From the NCBI RefSeq assembly GCF_040958095.1, contig NC_091230.1:6581926-6645925 (forward strand): a DNA stretch of 64,000 bases. Direction: 5' to 3'. Positions 1 to 9,910 of this stretch are shown here, one piece after another. Under the pieces are notes generated by a model. It saw only the letters and a program-made list of their open reading frames with translations. It made no database searches and was not told where the DNA came from. This DNA comes from Procambarus clarkii. Lineage: Eukaryota; Arthropoda; Malacostraca; Decapoda; Cambaridae. The position numbers and the translations under genes were made by a program. Every line of letters begins with the position of its first letter. Within the stretch, counting starts at the first letter, position 1.

Positions 1-65
1 AGTTGCTAGTGTACCCAACTAGTTGCCGGTCGTTCCTGTGGTGGCTGGGGCTTATGCCCGGCGCG

Positions 66-1251
66 TGTTGAGTAATGGGGACCCCATTACCCTCATGCTG
101 AGGGGCTCAGTCTGTCGACCTCGAGTATTCTGGAAAGGTGCCTTACCCTGTTGAGCTGATGCTGTGTGATGTGCCGGATGTCGACGTGGCTATCGTTAGT
201 GGGGTGGAGCTGGTGTCTAACTATCGGTCGGTACTGAAGTTTGCTGCTGGCGAGGATTACCAGATGTTTCTGCGCCGATTTAAGGGGAGGATTTTCAACT
301 GCCGGGAGCTGCTGGTTCGGTTGTTATATCCGATCCGTGGCGCTTTGACGTATGTCAGCATACACGGCGCACCTATTGAATTCTCGGAGGTGTTACTGCA
401 GAAGTACTTCAGGCAGTTTGGAACTGTAGTGCGTGTGCGGTTGAATGTCATTTCGTCCGGTCATTTAACGGGTGTCCACAATGGTATCCAGATGCTGGAG
501 ATGGGGCTTTGATCGGACATCCCATCTTCTGTTAAGCTCATAAGGTTCTACATCAGTGTATATTATGCCTGGCACCCACAGACATGCTTCTGCTGTGGGT
601 TGTCAGGCCGCCTGGCTACTGGTTGCTCTGCAGGCGTCATCGAGAGGGGCTAATTTTTTCTGACTTTTCCGGTCAAGACATCCCGCCACTGGCTGTCGAC
701 GAGGCTCTGGAGGGTTTGGCTGTGGACGTGTCCGTGGAAGACGTACATCTCCAAGTGTCAGCTGGGGCGCCTGCTCCTGGTGGGGATCGAGCACCGGGTG
801 CTGTGCAGTCATCGGGTGCGTGTTCTGCGGCTGCTGTTCATGCTGCCGGCGCAGGTGTGGACTGGCAGGTCACCCTTCCTCCGCCTCCCTCTTCTGCGGT
901 TGTTCCGTCCTGTTCTCCTTTGGCACCTGTCTCTGTGTGCCTGCAGCTTCTGCCTGCCGTGCCCGTGGAGTGTGAGGAGTTGCGGCCTCCTGCTGGGCTT
1001 AGGCCGGTCCTCCTTTTCGTTGATGCCACTGAGGACCTGCGGCGTGCCAGGGTATGGACTTCCTGTGTCTCCCGAGTATCAGATTCTGTGGTAGTGTAAA
1101 GTTCTAATGGTATGCACCCAGATCCTAAGCACTTGAGGGGTTCTTCACCTGGTCTAACCTGGGTAGGTTCCGCCTGGGCTGACGTGGGAGAGTTTGCCAA
1201 TTGCGTATCATCTGACTTCGACGAGGTGGTACTTGGTAATTTTGTTGCGGT
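66..1251 (+). pseudogene. Decayed gag-like ORF1 of an unassigned retroelement, 5' part
   Basis: The frame from 138 to 512 gives a 124-residue segment rich in hydrophobic beta/alpha-like stretches. Past a stop, a CCHC-like zinc knuckle lies at 585-626 (C-x2-C-x4-R-x4-C). The expected histidine is Arg, so the knuckle is probably dead. A Pro/Val/Ala-rich tail continues in another frame from about 655 to 1099. RNA-binding segment, knuckle and low-complexity tail is the usual layout of a retroelement nucleocapsid-like ORF1. Stops and at least one frameshift mark it as decayed. The tail is cut at 1251 by the BEL/Pao insertion, and similar Pro/Val-rich coding resumes after 11507. I cannot assign the family; a LINE ORF1 is more likely than an LTR gag because no LTR is visible. 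Confidence 0.5.
1247..1251. repeat. Target-site duplication GCGGT, left copy
   Basis: GCGGT directly precedes the TG of the left LTR, and the same five bases follow the CA of the right LTR at 11503-11507. A 5-bp duplication fits BEL/Pao integrases and fixes the element borders. Confidence 0.9.
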
Positions 1252-2876
1252 TGTGGGACATTTGGGGCTTGACTCTAATTATTTAAATATTAATATAGTA
1301 AAATTAATTACGAAGGACCACCCACTTTTATAGTAAAAGAGGGAAACTGAGAAAATATGATCATTGGAAAATTCTAGATGAACCAGTACCTATGGATAAA
1401 ATACTAGAGAATATGATCATTGAAATAGTTAATGGGCTGTATAATTAAATGAATCAAAGCCTCAAACACCTACATTAGGGGGGTATTACTGGAACTCAGT
1501 ACGTCCAGGAACTAGTGTGGTTCGTTCACTAATCCAATGTATAATAATCTAATCCTATGAATACTTATGAAATCATTATCGTTATCATTAAGGGGAACAT
1601 AGATTATAAATATGTATAATAATAATTATAATAAACACATGTTAATCCAATGAACAGAGTTCTGCATGTAAAAGAGTACAGATAATAAATTCGAGGAATA
1701 CCAAAGGAATCTTAGCTTAATGACGATTCCTTAGAAGTTAGTCACGAGGCTTCCTCTGATTCTCCTGGACTCGTCATGGAACACTGGGAGTTGATTAACA
1801 TGGGAAATGACAGCTCGGAGAATTCTTCACACACGCTGCAAAAACAATTGTTTCCAGTAGCAACAGATTAAACTACTGGATTTCTATGTTCAATAAAAGG
1901 ATATTAATAATAAGAGAAAGATAATGACCTGTGATTTTTAGTTGTTATACGTCGTCACGACAAGCTACCCAACTATAAACCCGCCCCCGATCTGATGCAT
2001 CAAACAAAGATAAGGTACTTAGCTAATATGGGCACTGTGTAAGTTAAGGCTTGCCGAAGGTCGCGTCCTAGGCTCTAGACTTGTCTGTTCTAGATACTGA
2101 CGCGCTCCACTGGCCGGTCACATGGAGTTACATAGAACCAAATTTAACAGGTTCCGTAAATGACACTGACACCAAGTGAAGGTATTGTCTGCAAGGTTCT
2201 TCACACCTCACAGTGGCGACTTTCTTCTGGAGATTTGATAGCGTTTACCCTGGTGGCTGGGTAATGGCGTCTCCTCGTGAGCACCACGTGAACACGTCTA
2301 CTCGTGAGCGTTTCAACACGTGGACTGGCGTCTCTTCCGCCCCGCTCCGCGTCCCGCGTTTGTTAAACAAATTATTTATTATGGATATTGTCATTTCTTG
2401 CAGTTGTGCTTGAAATGCTCGGATTAGGACGGGTTTATTATTTGGAGGAGTTAAATATTATTATTTGTCCGTTTTATGATAGTAAACGAACAATGGAGAA
2501 GAATTATAATCTCTCCAGGGCATTCACGCGTGACGTTAATTTTATTACTAGATAACAGCTATAACTATAAACGCTCTATTTGGCTTTAGTTGGAGATCAG
2601 TTTATCTGTAATTAATTATCACACAGAACACCGTTGTTTATGGAGAATCAAATTCAATTCTCAGGCACATTGGATATAAATGTGTTTATTACAATGGAAT
2701 CTGACGCAATACTGGCGTCGGGTGACGTAAGAATTCTAGCCTTACTGTACAGATGTAATTATTAGTACATGTGAACTCTACGTTGGGTTAATTTTAATCA
2801 CTACAATGATTAGTAGAATTAGTAGTAATTAATGAGAATACAACAGTGTTGTATTTAGTGTTGGAAATTTCCAACA
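1252..2876 (-). repeat. BEL/Pao 3' LTR (left on the plus strand)
   Basis: 1625 bp, bounded by TG and CA. It matches 9911-11502 almost base for base, with roughly 14 substitutions that I could spot. It has 3 bp (near 2274) and about 29 bp (near 2312-2340) that the other LTR lacks. On the coding strand the LTR starts with a perfect 18-bp palindrome, at 2859-2876. Short open frames here (for example 2213-2413) recur in the other LTR and show no protein character. Confidence 0.93.
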
Positions 2877-3231
2877 TAACTCCGGGGGGAGGATTCTAGG
2901 GTCGTAGTGTAATGTGGAGTACTGACACCTATCCCGAAGTTGGTATTAATATTAGGATATTAGTATGTTAATATGTTAGTATGTTAGTACACACATAACG
3001 AATGTCCCGTATTTGTCAAGGACATACAAGAAACTTAAGTCTTGCTAATTTCATGTCAAATGAAACATGTTATTTATAGCCTACACAATAATTAAAGATT
3101 TAAATCACACAATTTAAACAACAGAATCTACTGTGATGGGAATGTCCTGGGTCATAGTGACTTGTAATGGTTTGTTACTTGACATCACCCCGCAGTATCA
3201 TCATAGTTAGCTAAATTGGGTGTAAAAGGAA
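2877..3231 (-). other. BEL/Pao 3' untranslated region
   Basis: Lies between the integrase stop and the 3' LTR. I see no gene. The bases next to the LTR (2877-2893) are C-rich, not purine-rich, on the coding strand, so no ordinary polypurine tract is evident. Confidence 0.6.
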
Positions 3232-4722
3232 TTACTCTTGTTCAGAGTTGTAATAGGCTTGCAGATTCCGCCTACATTGTTGAGCAGCAGCTCTAGTGGG
3301 GCGGTTGCTCTGAGGATCAGAATTACTATCCACGGAAATTACTGGGGAAACTGGACCTGGCTGATGTTCTCGCTCAGCCAATTCAAGGGGAACCAGCTTC
3401 TCTAAAGTTTTTAGAGTAGTGTTGCCTCGGCATAAAACTTTCACTACCCTCAGGACACCTTGATGATCTGGATGAATGGCAACAATTTTGCCTATGGGCC
3501 ACTCTGACCTTGGTCCATCACTGTCGACTAGTACTAGGTCCCCTGGTTTTAATTGCACTTTATTGTAAGGACTCGAAGCTCCGTAGTGGTACTCTCGTAG
3601 AGCTGTGAGGTACTCTCGAGTCCACACCTCATTCCACCTGTTAATAACTCTGGAGAGATGCTGGTAGTTTTCCACCAAGTCACCTCTGGTCACATGTGAC
3701 GGGTCTATGGGGTCCTCTTCGGCTAAAGGGATGAGAGGGCTCAGTAGACCTCCATGGATCAAGTGTGAGGGACTCAGAGGTTCTCTCTGGGTGAAATCAT
3801 CAGACAGGTAGGTTATTGGGCGGTTATTGACTCGCGCCTCGATTTCCACAACAATAGTTTGGAGTTCGGGGTAACTGACCTTTTGTCTGTGTAAAGTTTT
3901 CCTTAGACACTTCTTGACTGTGCCTACCATTCGCTCATAGAACCCACCTTGCCAAGGGGCTCTCGGTGCTATGAATTTCCAGTGACATTGTCGTCTCTGT
4001 AGAACCGACTGTACTTCTGGGTGGTTCCAGACTTCTCGTAAACAAGCTTCTCCTGCCACAAAATTGGAACCATTGTCCGATATCATTAATTTGGGACAAG
4101 ATCTGCGAGCTGCAAATCTGCGGAAGGCCTGGACGAAGGCTTCAGCACTCATGTCTGAAGTGACTTCTAAATGTACGCCTCTGGTTGTAGCACACGTAAA
4201 GAGACAAATGTATGCTTTCACTGGTATATTATCTGGGTTGCCAGTGAGAAGTAAGGCTCCTGTGTAGTCAACACCAGTGGTTTCGAAAGGACGAAGATGA
4301 ACCACTCTTTCCTCAGGGAGTGGTGGAGGTCCTGGGTAAGGACATACTCTGGCATCGTATCTTTTACAGATTACACAAGATTTAATAATTGACTTAACTG
4401 TCTGACGACCTTGAGGAAGCCAGTTCTTTTGTCTAAGGTCGGTGAGAGTATCTAACACTCCACCATGTAAGGTACCATATTGATGGTGATGTAAAACAAG
4501 AAGTTTAGTGATGATGTGGTGACGAGGTAGAAGAATTGGATTCTTTGTGTCCAAGTTAATTTTTGCATGAAGCAAACGTCCTCCACATCTTAGTATATTA
4601 TGAGTGTTGGCATCATACCAGATGCCTAGAGACTTAGTTAATTTATCTGGAAGATTTTCATATTCGCTTCCATATGTCTCTTGTTGTGCACGTTTGATCC
4701 AGTAGAGGATAGGATTGGGAAA
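3232..4722 (-). pseudogene. pol: BEL/Pao pol, integrase part
   Basis: Retroviral-type integrase that would insert the cDNA in the nucleus. The zinc-binding HHCC module is visible (H-x5-H, then C-V-I-C about 30 residues on). The catalytic core follows: first Asp in GVDYTG, second Asp in ISDNGSNF, Glu in GGFYERMVG. Numbered from the methionine at 4575 these are D103, D167 and E214. A C-terminal DUF5641-like domain contains PGDLVLVDSDG and a WPIGKIV motif. The frame stays open upstream of 4575 to 4722 and is the same frame as RT-RNase H. It is separated from them only by TAG at 4723-4725, so the integrase is the C-terminal part of one polyprotein. No lesion inside the integrase itself was seen. 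Confidence 0.92.
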
Positions 4723-6630
4723 CTAATGTCGAATTCCTATCTTAGCAAGAAAATCAAACACATGTGCAGTTACTCTTAATAACTTGCTTAAGTTAGAATA
4801 ATTGTGAGGATCAATGGCTAAGATTCGTTGAGGTTCTGGTTCTTTCATGGGAGTGGTGATATTGGTCACTATGACTTGTGGCTTTTGTTTGGGCCACTGA
4901 CCACCAACAAGCCATGAAGGTCCATTGAACCACAGCGAAGACTTGATAAGTTGTTTTAGTGTTAACCCTCGAGATAAATAGTCTGCAGGATTGTCCTTAG
5001 TAGGAACATGTCTAAATTTATATCCAGCAGATAACTCATGAATCTCCCTGACGCGATTACTGATGTAGGGAGTTTTGTTGTTGTTGTTTCTTACCCATTG
5101 TAAGACTGCCTCGTTGTCTGACCACACTACAATCTCACCAAAGTGGATATTATTGAGTGTCTTTTTCAGGCAATGAGCCAATCTTACTCCCACCAGCAAT
5201 GCAGTCAACTCCATTTGAGGTAAAGATCTCTTCTTAATGAGAGCAACTCTTGCTTTAGATGTGAGCAAAATTGATTGTGCACTATTAACTAAATAGGCTA
5301 CTGCGCTGTATGCTTTGCCAGAGGCATCGCAGAAAACGTGCAAATTGGTGGGTAAGTTTGGTCCTGAAGCATTACGAGGAAATTTCAAAACGCCTAACTG
5401 ATTAAAATCCGTTGAGAGTATCTGCCATTTAGCTTGTAACTCACTTGGTAACGGATCATCCCATCCCATATGTTTCTGCCAGCACTCCTGCATTAGGAGT
5501 TTGCCCCTTATTAATATAGGACTAAGTAGGCCTAAAGGAGCAAATGGTTGACTGACAAACGAGAGCAGTGTTCTCATGGTAAGGGTTGAGTTATCAGTTT
5601 GTACTGACTTGACATTCATCTCGTCAGTGCTGGTGTTCCATTCCACGCCTACAACCTTTAATTGATTGGGTACCTGATAACCTGGAAATTCTTTCTCGAT
5701 TACCTGGTTGAGTAATTCATTATTTGAGGCCCATGACTGTAGTGGCATATTGGCTCCTAATAGTTCACGGTTAGCCTCATGGTAGATTTCTACCAGATCA
5801 GTTTGATCATTAGTTGTCCCCTGGAAATTGTCGACATACAAGTTGTCGCTAATGTCTGCCTTATAGGGGCTGTTTGATTTCCTCAAATGTGTGTCTAATG
5901 TTGCTTGCAAAAGAAACGGTGAGGACGTAGCTCCAAATAATACTGAGGCAAAACGATATGTGATAACTTCACTGTTAGGATCCAGTGGATCCTTAATCCA
6001 GAGGAATTTTGTGTAGTTACGATCCTCCTCCTGTAAACCTACTCGGAGAAAAGCTTTGCTGATATCAGCTGTATAGGCGAAAATACCAGTGAGAAATCGT
6101 AACAGCACATCATGTAGCCTTCGTGTTAGGCTAGGTCCCGTTTGGAGACATTCATTTAAAGACACACTGCTTGGCTTTACTTTAGCACTACAGTTAAAGA
6201 CAATACAAATAGGTTTTGTCAATGAGTCTTTCACCACAGCGTGATGAGGTAAATAATGACCTATTTTTCGGTCATCGTTATCAACAACCTCAATAAATTT
6301 ACTGTTAAGTTGTTGTTGGATGAGTTGATGATACATGTTCAGTTTGTCTGGCTGCTTCTGTAGTCGTGTTAATTGAGACTGCAATTGTGAGGCTGCCATA
6401 AAATAATTAACTGGAAGTTGTGGATGATCCAACTTCCATGGGAGTCTTACCCAGTATTGTTTATTTTCATAGACAACTGTGTCCAGGTATTGCTGGTAAG
6501 TCCACGTATCATCAGGACTTGGTTGTTCAGGGATGATGCCTAAAGTGTCTAAATCCCACAGACGATGTATTGGTGGGTCAGACTCAATATCCTCAGATAT
6601 TTCCCTGAAACGTAGGGGTGACTGTTCCAA
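4723..6630 (-). pseudogene. pol: BEL/Pao pol, reverse transcriptase and RNase H part
   Basis: Copies element RNA into DNA. In the segment beginning at 6630, the RT palm has ADISKAF (D189) and NLYVDNFQG (265-268). YVDN therefore replaces the textbook YVDD; as far as I know, some BEL/Pao lineages have YVDN, so it may be natural. RNase H follows with HVFCDASG (D435), QMELTALL (E474), VWSDNEAVLQW (D505) and NPADYLSRG (D550). The frame is shared with protease upstream (across TGA at 6637-6639) and integrase downstream (across TAG at 4723-4725). All catalytic residues outside the stops look kept, which suggests these nonsense changes are recent. Confidence 0.93.
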
Positions 6631-6636
6631 GCCTAG

Positions 6637-7005
6637 TCACGCCACTATTATGTTATTAGATTGTTGGTTTGTGGACGTCGGATTTTGTCTGAAAAGCACC
6701 GGTCCTGTAAGCAATTTGCCTCCTGCGGACGACAACAAATTCATTCCGTGTTGTCTAGTGCATCCAGTTATAAACTTGTAATAATGATCCGCGCCTATAA
6801 GTATTCCAACATCTGTGAGGCAGTCAGAATTTATTTTATAATCTGCTAGCCTCATGCGGTTTCGTTTAAGATGTCTCGCAGTGCGAGCTAACCCAGTGAC
6901 TTGTAAGTCTGTAGGAAGTTTATCCACTACTACCGCGTGTATTGGACTAGTAGAAGATCCGAGTCTCACTAATAACTTAACTACTTTTGTAGTCACGAGG
7001 TCCAC
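6637..7005 (-). pseudogene. pol: BEL/Pao protease C-terminal half and linker to RT
   Basis: Same frame as the RT part downstream. It holds the phrase VGILIGADHYYKFI, which matches the conserved end of the BEL/Pao protease region (DUF1758-type). It is out of frame with the protease N-terminal half. A small indel near 7000-7010 separates the active-site half from this half. TGA at 6637-6639 ends it just before RT. Normal expression would need a continuous gag-pol or a programmed frameshift; here I read the indel as damage, since it falls inside the protease domain. Confidence 0.8.
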
Positions 7006-8650
7006 TATTTGACAAGAAACCAGAAATATTTAACCTCACACTTTTGGCAGGTTTTAAATTTAACTCATCTACCAACTGTTGTGTAATGAAGGTTTTCTGT
7101 GAACCCTGGTCAAAAAGACCTCCAGTGTAAATTCTAGATCTTCGGTTTATTAGTCTAAGTTGAGCTGTAGGCAGAGTGGTATTATTGCCTGACTCAGTAG
7201 CAAGTACATTTACTTCTTGATGCACTTTGCAATATTGCACTGCGGTAGAATTCGTGGAATTCTCCCCAGTGGTCATAGTTGGTGTAGAAGATTTTCTACA
7301 TAAGGCGTAGTGGTGTACACCTTGGTTGCATCGGTTGCAGGAGCGTAGCTGCACTACACATTTTTTGGGATCATGAGAGCCCATGCACTTGGTGCACTTG
7401 TGTAATTCTTGCAACCTTTTAACCCTAACATTATAAGTGGGATAAACAGAGCATTGATAAGTGGTGTGTCCCTGATTGCAGAACAGACACTTTCTCTGGT
7501 TAATAGACTTGGTCTCTTTAGTAGACAAGTCATTGGTTATCTCAGAAGGAGACACCGAATATGTACCTACATTTCCACTCCTTTTCCCAGTGGATGGAGT
7601 AGTTTTGGATTTATATTTATTCGACTTATTCAAAGTCTGTTTAGGTTTGACTGAAGAGTCAGTATTAGTTGGTTTGGACTCAGGTTTAATTTTATCATGA
7701 ATCTTCAACCTGTTAACCGTTATCCTCAATCCCTCGAATATATGGTCAAGAGTGAGAAACTCGGTATTATAATGTGAGCAGAGCTCTGTCAAGACATTTC
7801 GAGGTAATTTCCTCTGCAATAGTAACTTGATAGACCATTCTGAAGCAGGTATATTAACTTTAGTACCTAAGGCCTTCACTAGAGACTCTACTTCTAGTCT
7901 GAAGCTTTGAAGTGACTCTGGTCTACTATTTGGTGCATTCAGATCTAGTAATTAATAATAGAGGGTAGCTATACTTAACTCTTTGTTGCAATAGTTCAAC
8001 TTCAAGAGTTTTATAGCTTCCTCATAATTACTCTCATCAAGAGTAAGGTTATGTATGACCTTTTTAGCCTCTCCTTTGAGAAGACTAAGTAGGTATGAAA
8101 ATTTAGAAACCTTGTCCAAGGACGGTTTCTTATGGATGTGAACTTCAAATGAAGTCCAAAAATTGTCCCAATTTTCTGTATCTAATCCTGAAAATGTATG
8201 TAAGTCTAAGGTAGGTAGACGAACCTCTGGTAGTTGGTTATTGAAGTGAGACCTTGTGTTACTGGTATTGGATCCAGATTGTTTTGCTAATTTAGATAGC
8301 CTGTCAATTATATCTTGAGTCTCATCTTCATACTGGGAGATGTCGTCTACAATTTGACTTACTTCCTCAGGATCAATTTCTACAGTATTTAGTAGATCAA
8401 GATAAGATCGACTTGCAGATTTGACTTGATCAAATTTCAGATCAGCCACTCTAACTGATGTCTCTAAGTGATAAGAGTCAATGGGAGTATCTTTAGATAA
8501 GCCCTCAGCCTTGTTAATTAATCTGGTCAAATGACCTTTAAGGCCAATGTAGGTTCTCCTTAATTGCTCAGGAGTAGCCATGTTGGGCTTGGGTCCAAAC
8601 TTCATGGGATTTGTATATGTATTACTAATGAAGCTTGGGTACTTGTTCAT
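6977..8650 (-). pseudogene. gag: BEL/Pao gag with zinc knuckles and protease N-terminus
   Basis: The N-terminal part (8650-7952) has the DUF1759-type capsid-like domain, with phrases such as FSGLDTENWDNFWTSFE and LLSLLKGEAKKVI. TAA at 7952-7954 interrupts the frame, which then continues in the same phase. After a basic linker come three Cys/His knuckles around 7480-7290: CLFCNQGHTTYQC, CTKCMGSHDPKKC and CNRCNQGVHHYALC. The aspartic-protease active site DQGS follows in LFDQGSQKTF, with the Asp near residue 257 of the segment starting at 7879. The frame ends at 6977 through a small frameshift inside the protease. Methionines at 8650, 8605 and 8581 are all possible starts; the first gives the longest frame. 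Confidence 0.88.
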
Positions 8651-9192
8651 TAGTGGACAAGTAACATTAAATGTAGCCTAATTTAAGGTGGCTAATTTAT
8701 ACTTTACCTCACTTGAGGTTAAATGTACCTACCTAACAACAAGTAGCTAGATATTTTGTGCACTGTCTGAACTTCACCATTAGTTCTCGTCTGGTTAGCT
8801 CTTCTATAACACCATCAGAGTTAATGGAGATTATCCAGCAATACACAAAATAGATACACGAAATAATGAATACAAGAGAAATATTATGGAGACACTCCAA
8901 TCAGAGTTATCTCAAAGTTTAATCCCACCCTGTATAGAGTCAGCACAAATAGTATAATACATACACTACTGACTAGCTTAGGTCTAGTCGTGATAATTCC
9001 TAACTAAGAACTGTAAATTTATTTAGTCTGGGCTTGTACCAAATTCAGCACAATCTCAGCCTAAATTCTACCTAATAATATTGGTAAAGATTATTGTGGT
9101 GCAGTAAGGTGAATATAATTGTGCTGTATTTTTGGGTTTTTTGGTTTTATAAGAGTGCACTTGCACACACAAGTGAAAACAATTATGTACAG
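8651..9192 (-). other. Spacer between the SGNH ORF and gag
   Basis: 540 bp of A/T-rich sequence with no supported coding region. A run of G/T at 9126-9150 (T-rich on plus) is the only compositional feature. Confidence 0.5.
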
Positions 9193-9738
9193 TTATGTTT
9201 GGCTTGCCAGCCACAGCCGTCTGTGATAGTTGATGGTGTTGATTAGCTTGTCAACCACATGCAACCTAGACTCACCTGACAAGTGTACACCATCTCTGGT
9301 CAGGTTCTGTGTATAAGGTCTGGCTGTAAATTGGATATATGTGGCATCCAATCTCACTCGTTTTTTCAGCCTGAAATTTATGTACTTAGCAGCTCTCTGG
9401 TAGTATTCCGGGGTTACTCCCCAACGATTATCTTGACTTGGTTGGCGAGGTTCCACTAATGTGAATACTACCGAATTACTGATGGGGTTGAAAGAAGAAA
9501 TTATGGCTTTAAGGTGTTTGATCACCTCAGCTGGATGACGAGAGGAATGAATGTCATTACCACCTAAGTATATAATGGTTAGATGGTGAGGCCACTCTAA
9601 CGCAGGTGTTAGTGTGGAGTTGTTATAAAAGTTATGAGCTGTTGCTCCTGGTGACCTAAAGATTCTCACTTCTGTGTGAGGTATAGGTCTAAGTGTTGTG
9701 GGTAATTGGCTATGACCCACTTAAGCTACCTTATACAT
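9193..9738 (-). pseudogene. SGNH/GDSL hydrolase-like ORF of the BEL/Pao element
   Basis: About 175 residues upstream of gag on the element's coding strand, just inside the primer-binding site. All four SGNH blocks can be read, numbered from 9720: GHSQ (Ser4, block I, with His in place of the usual Asp of GDS), PGAT (Gly25, block II), LGGND (Asn55, block III) and RDGVHLS (Asp143 and His146, block V). Family knowledge: SGNH esterase-like domains occur in ORF1 of some CR1-like LINEs and in some Ngaro-type elements, with unknown roles. The frame contains no internal ATG. An in-frame ATG at 9736-9738 is separated from it by a single TAA at 9721-9723, so the start codon was probably lost from the frame by one nonsense change. 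Initiation by splicing is the alternative. Confidence 0.75.
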
Positions 9739-9890
9739 GAGGTGAAAGTAGCAATATGTTGGTGTGACTTAGACTAACTGATGTGTTACACTGTTGGTTG
9801 ACACAATTAATTAAATAGTAAGTCTAGCTTACATCACACAAGGATTAGTTATTAATGATTAATATTTGTAATTATAAATTTAAGCCTATC

Positions 9891-9908
9891 CGGTTCGATA
9901 AGGACCAT
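9891..9908 (-). promoter_or_regulatory. Putative primer-binding site of the BEL/Pao element
   Basis: On the minus strand, three bases after the 5' LTR, the sequence begins TGGTCCTTATCGAACCGG. The leading TGG is complementary to a tRNA CCA end. I could not match the rest to a known tRNA 3' end, so the primer is unassigned. Confidence 0.5.
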
Positions 9909-9910
9909 AA

